A stretch of DNA of 64,000 nt from Trichoplax sp. H2 (taxonomy: Eukaryota; Placozoa; Uniplacotomia; Trichoplacea): contig NOWV01000060.1 of NCBI GenBank assembly GCA_003344405.1, positions 341,554 to 405,553 on the forward strand, in the 5' to 3' direction. Each line of letters starts with the position of its first letter. Within the stretch, counting starts at the first letter, position 1. A model generated the notes under the pieces. That model saw only the letters and a list, made by a program, of their open reading frames with translations. It ran no database searches and was not told the DNA's origin. Below, one piece after another: positions 1 to 12,723 of the stretch. Made by a program: the position numbers and the translations under genes.

Positions 1-2409
1 AAAAAAACAAACTGGTACAAAAATGACAACAATTTTATAATAACTCAACTAAATGCTGTAAAGCTGTAGAATGATGAAGAAAGAGATCATAAGGAGAAAT
101 TCTTTTGCGTTACGAGTATGCGACATGCAGCGGACAAGATCGAGAATCAAATTTCCTTACGAAGGAAACCATGAGATGTGTATGGTGATAAAATTTCGAA
201 ATACTCAGTCTGAATACTAAAATGATTCAATACTTTTAATTGACTTACAGTTCATCAATAAAGGTGAAATATTACTCTACACTTTACTAGATATTGCTAT
301 ATAAATCCTTTTTCAATTATTTGTTACTATTAGTGAAGCAATACCAAAAGTGCAGTGCTATAAATTCTCATTAGCATGCTGCCTTTTAATACCAATATAC
401 GAGTGTAATAAATAAATCATATCGTAATTATATAGGTATATACCCATAATTAAATTACATTAATTGAATTACCATAATGCATAACCCCAAGAACTAATCT
501 TGTGTTGTAGGCATGGATGATGGGTAGATCCTGAAAATTCTTTCGCTAATAGGAATGAGCTAATTTCATTCATTGCTTTACGTCACGTAAATCACGAGAT
601 TTTTCTATTTATATATCTCTAGAAATATTGCAAAAGTGAACACGAATCATTCCTTTTATATAAAATAATAGTATATCCAAAAACGAATGGATGATAGGCA
701 GCAAATTTTGATATAAATTGCAATTTCTATGCAGTGCCTTTATCAGCGCTCTTCCTTAATTTTATCGGAAAAACTTTAATAAAAATAGTAAGTTCAGTCT
801 ATAGTATTTACTTGCTTTTGAAGTATAACTGTGGTATCCTATAATATAATCACTAGATGTAAAACGGGTTGTAATATTTTCTGATTTACTGTTTATCACA
901 AGGTAAAATTCGCAGTAAATTGGACTTTGGCTCTATGACTGTTAATAAAATGTACGCACTGTACATTGCAAAGCAAATAATCTTCTGATAACGTTATTCA
1001 TAACAAGGATACTCAGCTATTGTTTCCATCGATATTGTAACAAGAAAAGTATTCATTTCGTGGTATAAACAGAAGTTGAATAGACGATTAATTCATTACT
1101 GTTACAGTATTATTTAGTTAATCTAACAGGAATAAGAAAATCGTCTGTTATGAAGAAAGTTTTTAGAAATAAACGGGTGAACATTATTAAAGATATTGAT
1201 TTAGAGCGCCTATCGTACTTGCCGATGATATTGACCAACCCTAAATTATTGCTGCTCTCTTCATTTAATCCTTAATCTCTCATTGCATGCGTTATAATAA
1301 AGCCTCTAGCATCTATTATTAGGTGTCAAAATACAAATTAATATATTTATTTCTTGGCTATACTCTTACTTAAGTATTTTTCTGACGTGTTTAAAAATGT
1401 TATAGATTTTAAGTAAAATCTAATGGCAATAACACCGATTTATACAGTCTCGTTTCAAATGACGAAATCTTTAAATATGATTGCAATCGAGATCAAAATT
1501 ATTATAAAGCCACCAAAGTGTTAGTGCAAAGCTGAGTAAGATGACAAATTTAAAAGAAAAAAGCAGTGAAAAACTTTTTCATTGTCGGTCGATCCTTTAC
1601 ATAGGATAAAGTCGACTTAACTAAGATTTGGTAAAATGTTATAGGTCATGATGACTTAGTGCAGAATGGTTTCTCAGATCAAATATACTTACTTTAGCTA
1701 TACTCTATTTCAGTACGCTGTAGTATCATACCTAATGCCCAAAAAGAATGGCTAAAACATCTGCTAGGGTTGATCATTTGGAGTAATGTCATCATTTTCA
1801 AGGGCAATTAATATTTGAGCCAATGAAAATTTGGTGTTGAAGGATCAACAACTCACGTCATCAACTTACGCACGGCCAACATATTGTCGCTAATTTTAAA
1901 ACTTGATATTTTCTATTCAGTTTAACTTAAAATTATCGCTCAATGTACAATACAGAGGGTTATTTTAATTAAATATGTACTATAAAAAGCTACCCTGCTG
2001 GATTACACTATAACTAAATGTTTAATAGAAACATATTTGATATGAATTCTCTTCTTAGAAACTATAGATTGATCAAGCTGTTTCTACTTGGCTCTGTTTA
2101 TCATTAGTCTTGTCATTCAATGGCTATTTTCCTTATGTTTAAGCATTAGCAGTTTAGTATAACCAAAATTAGTATAGCAAAATAAGGTTTTAGCACTTTA
2201 AAATTATTCAATAAATGCGTATACTACTCGATTATTGAAGAAAAAGAAGAGCAGTGATTAAAGACAATCTATTTCTTCTGTGATACTTGATAGTATCATC
2301 AAGTCTATCAGCTTTCTGAACAGAAAGAACTACCGCAGTATTAATCAGTTTTCACTTTTCAGCCGGAACTACTATCCTTTATGCTAGCATTTTAAAAATA
2401 TTCATATCA
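1..2409. other. intergenic spacer upstream of gene 1
   Basis: AT-rich sequence with stop codons in every frame and no recognisable protein, tRNA or rRNA. A possible splice acceptor (TTTTCAG ending at 2362) lies 47 bases before the gene 1 start codon, so the 5' untranslated region of gene 1 may be spliced. That is a weak inference from one motif. Confidence 0.5.
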
Positions 2410-5400
2410 ATGGATTCTAACGGACAAGTACATTCTGGAGATGATACTATAAACTCCAATCAACTACCGCCATCGTCAATTTTATCGACTAAATGGAATG
2501 ATCAAGATGTAATGTATCCAAAGGAAAATAAAATCAATCGATTTGGCTATGGTAGATTTACACCAAGTTGGCTACAATTTTTCAACCACCAACACTGGTT
2601 GCTGTTTTTCATTTGTAGTTTTATCGTTATTGCCGGTATGCAAGCGACGGGATTCACTGGTGTCATTATTACATCGTTAGAGAAACGCTACGAATTAAGA
2701 AGCACTGAAACAGCGTTTATAGCGAGTGTTTATGAGATATCAGCAGCTATTGTTGGTACTATCGTTAGCTTTTATGCTTGTCAAGGCCATAAGCCCAAAG
2801 TTTTAGCTTATGGTGCTATTACAATGTCACTCGGAGCATTTATATTTGCCTTGCCGCATTTTATTTCAGGCGAATATTATTCCAAAGCTTCCAATCAAAA
2901 TTCTGGATTGTGTTACCGGCCTGAATTGACTAATATGACAACTTCTCCTTCAGTTACTACCGATATCACCACTACTGACTTGTTGTGCAGCGCTAGTAGT
3001 GCTTTACGTAATTTCATTTATATTATCTTGATTGGACAAGTGTTAGTTGGGGCTGGTAATAATCTGCTATGGAATGTTGGCATGGCTTGTATGGATGAAA
3101 ATGTTAGTCCTAATGTCTCATCTATTTATATCGCCATTATGATGGCTCTTTCAGCTCTTGGACCTGCAATTGGTTATCTTCTTGGTGGTGCTTTTATGAG
3201 AATTTATGTCGACTGGCCTGTTCGATCTCCAGGTATCTATCATATCGTTAAAACTAATTACAATGATATGCCAATTGAAATATAGCCGTAACGAAAATTC
3301 TGCAACATTTGAAGTTCTAGATTAAATGATATCAAATATTATTTAAATTAGACTACGAGTAAATTCTAATTTCATAGTTAGTTAATGATATATTTGTAGC
3401 TTTAAGTCTATCGAGTTTAGAAGTTTACGAAAATTCTACTTCCCTCTATTAAATTATGCGTACAAAGATGTTGATAGATATTTTATGCACTGAAATTTTT
3501 TAAAGCCTAAAATTAATAACTAGTTTATTTCTTATTGTTTAATCGTGAATTTTTAAACATAGCAGCCAGCCTAAAAATTCTCATTTAATTTATCTAATCG
3601 ATACGGTGATCTTTCAGTATATAATTTTGTTGCGCCAGTATGATTCCAAAATGATATAAACTAGATATTAACACCTTAATTGAACCGCTTAAGTATGATA
3701 ATACCGTAATCTTTTTCGACTAATCTACAACATGTTGCTAATTGTACTTTATAGTAAGTCTTGTGAAATTTTTTTGTTAAAATATCGTTAACTTTGAAGA
3801 TCATATTGATCCTACTTATATAGGACCATTAGTGTATGTGTTTTAGCTTTGAATTAACCTATTATTACTACTATTATAAGACATCGTATTAAGTACAGTA
3901 TTTGAAACGCGTTTACATTCTCATTATTACTGCTTATTAAAATAGGTCTAATTCCTGAAGATGCTAGATGGGTTGGAGCATGGTGGCTAGGATTTATCAT
4001 CACAGGCTTTTTATTACTTTTAATTTCATTACCTTTATTAGCATATCCTCCTCATTTATCAGGCTATGAAAAATATAAAGCTATGCGCTTAGCGCGAGTT
4101 GATGTTAAACCTACTGCTGACCACAATTACGGCAATAAATTGAAGGATTTACCTCAAGCTACCAGAGATTTAATAACAAATAAGCCCTTCATTTGGTCCG
4201 TTATAGCTGCAACTTTAGAAAGTATTGCTGCTAATGGATTTGCTACTTTCTTACCCAAATTTATTGAATATCAATTTGCTTTAACATCATCTGTATCAAG
4301 TATAATTACTGGCTTAATTGTAGTGCCTGGTGCAGGTGGCGGTATGATATTGGTGAGTTTTTATAGAGCAAATAGTTTATCAAAGTATGAATACTTACTA
4401 GTTCTAAATTTTGAACATTGCAACGATAATGATAATTGCAATTTGTTGCTATCATGAAACAGTCATGTTAAGGTTATACTCAGCTTGCACTTATACATCT
4501 AATTGATGATTTCTTATAGGGTGGATATATTGTCAAACGTTTTGGCTTTAATGGGGCTACTAGTGCTAAATTTAACACCGTTTTAAGTGTAGTAGGCACA
4601 ATAGCCTGCACTTTATTTGCTCTCAGTTGTCCAACAGCTAAATTCGCTGGTGTTAACATAGCCTACCCACAATTGAATATTAATAACGGGTATGAATATA
4701 TGTAATAAACTCGTTGCAAAATCGATTCGCCTTGGAAATGAAATTACCTTCTTAGTAATAGTAGTGTTGTCAATCTTTTAATCAATACTATACAGTAGAT
4801 AGTATGTGAATTATTTCAGTAAAATATTGACGATAAATATGGAGAAAATAGCTTAATATTTTTTATGGTACACTACCGAATTTAGACGATAACTATGGTA
4901 ACTCTTACTTATTAATATTTTTCCAAACAGGCTTACCCAAGGTAGCAACATTCGCTCAGTTAACGAAACATATTTAACATCATCCTGTAATAATCAATGC
5001 CATTGCGAAAAGCAAAAATATCAACCCGTTTGTGGTGCTAACGGTATAACATATTTTTCTCCATGTCATGCTGGCTGTGTAGTAGTAAATATGTCATTGC
5101 CAATATCGAACAGAGTAAGTGTAGAAAATTGGCTATTGGTTAATTAGATCCTATATTTTATAATAGGCTTATGATATAATTAACCTGTCTTTCATCTATC
5201 TTTGCGTAATCAATTTTATTAGTTACTTATATGATGTAATCTATCTCATGTTGCTTGTAGAAATATTATAATTGCAGTTGTATTATGACACCGAGCAATT
5301 ATGGAAATAGTACACTACCATCTGCGATGAAAAATACCGCAATAGAAGGCATATGCGATCAGGAATGTTCAAATTTAGCGCCCTTCTTAATTTTACTCTT

Positions 5401-6095
5401 TGCAATGATGGTATTAACCTATATCAAAGCGGTACCGGCAACCGAAGTTATTTTCAGGTGAAGATTAAAAACGAAATATGCCTATTGATGGTCATTGATA
5501 TTAATGAATAGTATATGATATGCTATTGCATAAATTGTTAATTTATTGTTAAGAATAATAATGCTAGATCAGTAAAATTGTACCTAAACTAAAATAAAAT
5601 TTAATCTGGATCTAGGCCATAAACTGACTCTTGTTATTATCGATATAATTATTTTGTAGATGTGTGCCAGATAGTCAAAGATCTTTTGCACTTGGCATTG
5701 AATGGCTTTTCTTGCGCTTACTTGGCAGTGTTCCTGGGCCAATCATCATGGGTTGGATAATTGATAATTCGTGCCACGTATGGAAAATCGAATGTGGTCA
5801 AAAAAGTTCCTGTTGGTTCTACGATAACAATTTAATGAGATTTTTAATTTTAGGCGCTGGTGTTTTCTTCAAAGGGATTGCTAGTATAGGCTATTTTATG
5901 GCTTGGTACACCTATAGCAGTAACCAAGATAATGTTAGTGATGAAGAGAATGCTATGGGACAAGATAAAAACTTAAGTATCGCTACTAACGTAACTTTAA
6001 GTACAACAGCTAGTGACAACATCTTCTCTAGTGCAGCATCAGCAGAATTCCGCCTAAATTATGGATCACAAAAGTCTCGAGAAACAATAATCTAA
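2410..6095 (+). CDS. SLCO-like: OATP/SLCO-family organic anion transporter (array gene 1)
   Basis: Six coding exons: 2410-3232, 3946-4352, 4520-4689, 4931-5114, 5261-5457 and 5660-6095, giving 738 residues. All junctions are GT-AG and keep the frame. The protein should be a 12-segment plasma-membrane carrier for organic anions. Seen: a cytosolic N-terminus of about 60 residues, the first hydrophobic segment at about 63-86, further segments to about 262, and the family signature DARWVGAWWLGF at about 280-291 at the start of exon 2. A Kazal-like loop lies at about 486-516 (C..-C.C.-CG.NG-YFSPC-AGC), followed by NCSC and a CDQEC pair in exon 5. NMT and NVS sequons are present. The tail ends in ETII, a possible class I PDZ ligand. 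The copy is diverged from genes 2-5, differing in the first signature residues and in exon 2 length. The start is the first ATG of the open frame. Substrate unknown. Confidence 0.92.
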
Positions 6096-7600
6096 GGAAA
6101 GATAGAATTGCTTTGCTTTCTCTTACATAGCTCAATATTTAATTACTACCGTAGTAGTTCCTATTAAGGCGTGTTGAGGACATACGATACTGTATTATTT
6201 ACAATTCTAATTTTTAATATCATGCTCATTGCGTACAGTACTTTGATTAGTTCATAAAGTTTAATAATATAAAGAAGCAACTTTAATTATAGATTACTTT
6301 TTCGAAACTCTGTCTGAAATGGTAAATTTTATATTGTCCTTTGTACATAGAATAGAAATTTTATTTCGAATTTGTAGGGATAATTACAACTTGATTATAA
6401 ATTCGATATAAGTAGCCAGTTATAACACTTTCTTTTGAAATTGTTGTTGATAAATATCTGTTAGCATTTGTATTGTATTATTGACGGTATACGCCTTGAT
6501 AGCAATCTACGGTAGGCAACTAGTAACAGTTAGAAAATGATATAAACCCAAATATGAACTTTTAATTTATTCAAGGCTGTGCCTTGAATTTGAACTATGA
6601 TTAGGTTAAATTGTCCAATTAAAAATTCTACTTCAGTAGATGCTTGTATCTGACTCTATGTATCATACTTCGATAGATGATGTTATTCTTTACCAATCAA
6701 GGGTCATTTTTTGTAATAATATCAAGAATACATATCAGTTATCAGGCTATAATTATAGGAATGAGTTGCAGTGATTATTTTCATCGTTGGAGAAAAGTAA
6801 AAAATAGTTTAGGTTACAATTCAATAATGCAAAGTTAGTAATCTGGATTCCTATACTAAATATATAGAACTAGATCAGAGTATGTCATAATTAAGTGGTT
6901 ATCCAGCCTTTTAGATTATGTAAGACTGTATATTTCCGAATTTAATTAAAGATTGCTTTTTAGGGTTGAATTTTAGATGGCAACTAATTACAATGACAAC
7001 TTTTAACAAGTTACAAGCTTTATTAGCTATATTTATTCAATATCTGTAAATTTCAACTTGGTTAATGTGAGTTATAGTGAATTTATTTTCGTTCACATTC
7101 AGCAATATCGATGCATATGCAATTAAATTCGATAAGATGAATCTAATGGTGTATGCGAACATGCATAAAAATATGAAGCATTATTCATAGGTTGTAACAT
7201 GGAAAATTTGGATATGGTCAAAAGAATAGAATTCAAATACGAGTAATGATATTTGAAATAAAATGAATTATTCCAAAAACAGAAATAGAAGTCGCTTATT
7301 TTATTAACTATCCCTGTAGGTATTAGTCTGTCTATACTGTACAAACTTTGTTTGCAACGTGCCTTTTAAAAATTAAAAATTTCATTTTATTGTAAAGATA
7401 ATAATAGGTAGTATTCTACCTATTTTAGTAACAATCTTAATGCAAGTTTATGGATGCTTGATTGTGCATCTACTCTAATAGACAATCAAATTGATTGGAT
7501 TCGATGGATTCGGTCAATTAAATTGATTCTCATTTACAGATTTTTATCACTTTATCTTTGGATTCTGGTATTGTATAGCGTTCTACGTACTGCATATCTT
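6096..7600. other. intergenic spacer between gene 1 and the GC-richer island
   Basis: AT-rich spacer. Only short open frames occur and none resembles a known protein or a transporter exon. I see no structured RNA and no clear repeat. Confidence 0.5.
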
Positions 7601-8120
7601 ATACAGTTGATTTACTCAGTTATCCACCTTGACAATACAGGTATTTCTAGTAGACGTTGATATTGCACTAGTAAAATTGTTTCTTTCCGTGCATGTCGTA
7701 AAAATGGCCACTGTTGTACGAGTATGGTATGCCGTGGTACGTTGATCACCTTCAAAATAAGAATATACAGTAATTGATCTGTTATGCAGCACGTAGCAGT
7801 GTACTGCACGAATGCGTTTTGAAAAGCTAGTAGATTTTGCTGGTGTAGCGCAGAGATCTTCATTTACTATTTTCATATCCCAACTCCGGAGAAATTTCAA
7901 GCTGATGGTGAAACAATTTGTTAATCAATTTTTCATGTTTCTGAATCTCCCTCCACATGCTGTACTGCCTGTCGTGGTCAGGTCTAGTCGTGGAGTATCG
8001 TACTGTAATAACAGTAGCGAATTGTGGTTTTGTTACAGTACTGTACAAGTGTACATGCAGTGTCCATCCGGGCTCACGCTCTGCGATATGACGTCATCTG
8101 CTACATTCGATACAACAATT

Positions 8121-8151
8121 TTGCGATCAATTTGTAGCAAATTGATCGCAA
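8121..8151. repeat. perfect 14-bp inverted repeat with 3-base loop
   Basis: TTGCGATCAATTTG at 8121-8134 is followed by TAG and then its exact reverse complement at 8138-8151. This could form a hairpin or bind a dimeric protein. It lies within the GC-richer island about 1.3 kb upstream of the gene 2 start codon. Function unknown. Confidence 0.8.
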
Positions 8152-8354
8152 TTTATTTGTGCTGCGCTGTACCATAAAGTCTGCTGTTGAGCGGGTTGGA
8201 ACCTTTAGTCCTGCCAACGCTAATTGAGTTTATTTAACAAGTCGATACCGCCATTGATTTACAACGACCGCAAGGCTTAGTTGTGGGACATTTAACCCTG
8301 ATAATATCCACCGTATTGAAGGGTTTGTTGACTCAACCCGCCCAACCATGGTCT

Positions 8355-8376
8355 GACTGTACACAACAGTACAGTC
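8355..8376. repeat. 8-bp inverted repeat GACTGTAC / GTACAGTC
   Basis: GACTGTAC at 8355-8362 and its exact reverse complement at 8369-8376 are separated by six bases. It is built from the ACTGTAC word that recurs through this island and elsewhere in the window. It could be a protein-binding palindrome or a remnant of an element terminus. Confidence 0.6.
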
Positions 8377-9468
8377 GAAGTAGTCTACGCGGGGACTTGT
8401 AATAAGACGACAGTAATGTATAGTATCCAGTAGTCCATTTGCAAAACTTTTTGCACATCGCAATGACCTTTTAGTGACAGCGAATGAGAGGTCATTATGC
8501 TAAGATGCAGCTGCAAAAATCCGGTTGAGATCAATTTCCATTGGGTCCTAACGATAGAATCAGACCTACCCTTTCTTCCGTAGTTTGAACCATCCTGAAT
8601 ACTTGATGGCCTAATGACTGTATTGGTAGAGAGCTTTAAATGTGATATCTCCTACCAACGTCAAACGAGCCCGTAACTTCTCTATCTTGGATTCCTCCAG
8701 CACTCCCTGCTCCATTCTAGGACTACTGTAACAGTCAGCAATGCTACCCTACTATAGCTACCACAGAAATTAGAATAAAACAATCAACAACACTTCTAGA
8801 CTACTGTATATATAGTAAATTCGGAATAATTATACAGTAATTATGCTAGAAGTTCATGGCCAGAAACCTACTGGGAAAATTGACATGCAGTCAAAGCATC
8901 GAGCATGCGTACTCTCTATCATTCATCGACCGGATTCAGGTATACGGAAAGGACATTCCGACCACCTCAACTCTTGAAACGCACTCCCATGCTAAGGCAT
9001 ACTGTACAAAAGGGGATAGTACGCAGGCCTAGTACCGTTTCCCCCCCCCTCAAAAAAAAAAAATTAATTCATCGCAGAGATCTTGCAGGAAGATTTGAAT
9101 TCGCATCGATCACGCCGTCATCAAGGACTGAAAGGGAAACGTGAACGCGATCTTAGACTATATTTTCAGTGAGAAGCTTTACGTTACAGGTGGCAAGGGA
9201 TTATAGGTAGGAGCAAGAAATTTAATTTAGTCTGCTAGAGTAAAGAAGACACCGACAAAGTAAACAACTCGTTAAAGAACCCTTAATCATTAGAATAATT
9301 ATCCACCTACTTAGCCAAGTGGGTAAGACTGTACGTATTTTTAAGTCCTTTCATATACTTGAATATGATTGAAAATAGGTAATGATATGTTTTAAAAGTA
9401 ACATACGTACTATTTCTCTTATTTATCTTGCAGTTTTTGTGCTGATTGATGATCTAAAGTGATCCATC

Positions 9469-12400
9469 ATGTCGGAAAGAAATACAACCTCCAACGGCAT
9501 CGCTAGCCACGATAAAATATCGACTAACGGTCATAACGATGATATCGTGTCCACCAATTCAGATAATCCTCCAATCCAGGCGTTACATAAGGATAGCATC
9601 TCTGATCAAGCCGATGAAAACTCTGACATCATAGATAGTACAAAATCGCTGAGATGCGGATATTTACAATTTAGACCGGATTTTCTACAAACCTTCAATA
9701 CATCAAAATGGCTGCTACTGATTTTATGTTTCTACAGTGTAACTATGAGTATGCAAATCATTGGTTTTCGTGGTGTCGTCATTCCACAGGTAGAGAAGAG
9801 ATTTAATATGACATCTGCTTATATAGGCTCTATTATGAGTACTGTTGATATTTCTGGAGGTATATGCGGTGTTTGGTTAGCGTACTGTGTTGGCCAACAA
9901 AATAAGGGAAAATGGGTTGGCTATGGTGTCGTCATCACTGCCTTAGGCTCCCTTATTTTTATTATACCTCACTTCGTGGCTGGACCTTACTATTATGGTT
10001 ATAATGCTATTACACAAAACAGTACTGCTGCCGATTTATGCTCTTTTAACTCATCAGGTTATAACACTTCAGCAGCTGATTGTACAAGCTTGAGTGACAG
10101 TGGCAACTCTTGGATTTATCCGACGTTATTTGTAGTTGGACTGATATTCACTGGTGTAGGTGCAAGCATTCAATATAACGCTGGTATTTCCTACTTGGAT
10201 GAAAACGTTAGTCCACGAGCTTCTCCCCTCTACATTGGTATCTACCACACAATGGGAATAGTTGGGCCATCACTAGGATATGTATTTGGAGGTGTATTCA
10301 GCAATGTTTTCATCGATTGGCCTGCATCTCCAAAAGGTGTCATGAACGTGAAATAGAGTTATAGTCCGAGTTAATTTCTTCCACGCATACTTACAATAAT
10401 ACATGTAAAATAAACTGACTGATAATGCAACCATCGTCAGTGATACAAAATTTAAATTCAAATGAATTCAAAGTGTAAAGTTATACTATTCCAATTATGG
10501 AAGCCATTTGCTAATTTGATTTTCCACCTTCTAGATTTAACTCCAGATGATCCGAGATGGATCGGTGCCTGGTGGCTGGGCTACCTTATATGTGGATTAT
10601 TTTCATTGGTTTCTGCCATATTTATCATTGGATTTCCATATCGTCTACCAAGTTATGAAAAGAGCAAGCAGAAACGTCAAGCGTTGGCTACTAAAACTAG
10701 CAAGGCTCCTACCGTTAAAGATGATAGCTCACAATTAACTGCTTTTCTGAAATCTTTCTACTGCATTATAAGTAATCGGATATTTTTGCTAGCCGCCGTT
10801 GGTTTGACAATCGACCAAATTCCAGTAATAGGATTGGCCACATTCTTACCAAAATTTATTCAGTCACAAAGTGGTTTTTCGTTACTAGTCTCTACAACCA
10901 TTGGAGGAGCCGGTGTCGTTATCAGTGCTGCCATTGGCCAAATCCTGGTAGGAAAGAAATAATGCTTATATGACTATACGCGTAGACCATTTCGCCAATT
11001 CAATTTCTACCCTAGTGTGCACCCTTTACAAAGCCAATTGTCACCCCCTGAGTACAGTACAGTATGACTTCGTTAGCATAAAACATTGTCTACAACCATA
11101 TTAAGATTAATTAATAATCAAACTTTGAAACTAAATGTTATTAATCTTACAATGATCTACAGTAATTATAGGCCTTGTAACAAAATACATTTTCAATGAG
11201 GTGCGCTGTTCATAATATCTATCTAAACAAATGTATTATTTTTTGTATTAACATTGGTAAAATTTGTAGGGTGGTTATATGATGAAGCGATGGAATCTTA
11301 TTGGATCACAAATATCTCGATATTGCTTTTACGTTTGCATCGTAAATGTCTTATTTTCGTTTGTACTTCTCATACATTGCAACAGTCCAGTTATTGCTGG
11401 TATTAATGCAAAATATCCCTCGTATCACCTAGCTACGAAACAGATCGTTGCCCAACGTAATAGGTAAAAGCCTCAATTAATCAATTGCAGTAACGGATAT
11501 TATGTGTGCCGATGCAATCGCTATTTGTAAGCCAATATTTTTGTACCTAACACTTAAATCACATGCTTTTACAACAAATTATAGCCCTCTGGCGAACGTA
11601 ACTATGCTAGCAATTTGCCACCAAAATTGTGCTTGCAATGCTAATGTCTTTAAACCAGTATGTGGTGCCGACAAGTTGTCTTATATATCACCCTGCCTGG
11701 CTGGTTGTCGTGGGTCTTCTGAGCTTCATCTGGTCAACAAGATTGGCAACTATGTAATAGTGATACTCTTGATAAAGCCTGCAGTTAACTCTACGATTAT
11801 GTCATCTTATGCATACTGTTATCAGATATCAAAGATTTTTTAAACCATTGTAATTAAAGAATCACTCTCACCAATTTTGAATTGAAATCTAAGCTATTTT
11901 AATATGATATTTTTGTAGGCGTATTCAAACTGTAGTTGCGTTAACGCATTTGTTGAACAAACAGCCAAAGCTGGATTGTGTCCAATGGATGCTTGCCCTG
12001 CCCTGTATCTACTGCTGGCTGGGATAATCCTTTTAGTAATAATTACTTTCTTATCATTTTCTCCAACTATTTCGATAATCCTGAGGTAAATTATATATCG
12101 CGGCATTCATTTACCATAAATCTACGAATACTTTATGCGATGTATGATAAAGATATAAGATATCTAGCATCGTCATAGTTGTAGTCTTTAGGTACTTCAT
12201 TGCGTTTAACGTATTGTCTGGATATCCAATTCCCTTTACAGTATACTATCTATTCGTAGCTACTTTGTATCGCCCATTTAGTGATGAACAAAAAATTTAA
12301 TGTGTTCTGTCATTTAGGAGTCTACCAGACAATCAAACTGCATTTGGAATGGGAATCGAAGGACTAATTTTTAGAATTGGTGGAGGACTCCTTGGTCCAT

Positions 12401-12723
12401 TAATTTTTGGTTTTTTAATGGACAATTCTTGTACGTTTTGGAAGGAAGATTGTGGCAAGAAACAATTTTGTTGGCAATACGATAATGCAAAGTTATCTCT
12501 ATACACATTTTTAGCTGTAGTTTTGGTCAAAGGACTTAAATTAGTTGTATATGGATTCCTGTGGTACTATCATCGACGACAAGACATGCATGATGTCAAC
12601 CAAGAGACAGAAAGCAAAGATATAAAGGATAGTAGTATACCGGCAGCAAGAAAGGATAAAAAGTATAATCAAGACGAAAGAAAAGATCGCTTTACTGTAA
12701 TTTCACATGAAACTCAAGTTTAA
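9469..12723 (+). CDS. SLCO-like: OATP/SLCO-family organic anion transporter (array gene 2)
   Basis: Six coding exons: 9469-10336, 10535-10947, 11270-11463, 11585-11753, 11919-12085 and 12318-12723, giving 738 residues with all GT-AG junctions in frame. Predicted 12-segment plasma-membrane organic anion carrier. Seen: a polar N-terminus of about 62 residues; the family-conserved approach to the first membrane segment (GYLQFRPDFLQ, about 64-74); first segment at about 81-104; NMTS sequon in the following loop; the signature DDPRWIGAWWLGY at about 294-306; and a Kazal-like loop at about 502-533 with the C-C-C-CG-SPC-GC spacing. NCSC follows in exon 5. The last exon shows FGMGIEGLIFRI and FCWQYDN, shared across the array. 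The tail ends HETQV, a class I PDZ-ligand form. A TTGCAG acceptor ending at 9433 suggests a spliced 5' untranslated region. Exon 2 has the same 413-base length as in gene 3. Confidence 0.93.

Larger units (their letters stand above)
7600..9200. other. GC-richer island upstream of gene 2
   Basis: From about 7.6 to 9.2 kb base composition changes visibly: sampled 60-base lines carry about 25-29 G+C, against roughly 18-20 in surrounding spacer. The block has many ACTGTAC/GTACAGT words, two near-perfect hairpins (8121-8151 and 8355-8376) and a C-run followed by an A-run at about 9041-9063. Open frames of 60-121 codons occur on both strands and overlap each other, as expected when stops are rarer; none is recognisable. 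It could be the promoter and 5' region of gene 2, a decayed mobile element, or an unrecognised exon. I found no terminal repeats defining its edges. Confidence 0.5.

Noticed and set aside
7616-7900. 94-codon minus-strand open frame in the GC-richer island
   Set aside because: It overlaps other open frames on both strands, has no recognisable domain, and stops are rarer here because of composition.
8121-8151. Rho-independent-type terminator
   Set aside because: The strong hairpin has no T-run, and the window is clearly eukaryotic with spliced genes, so a bacterial terminator is not a sensible reading.
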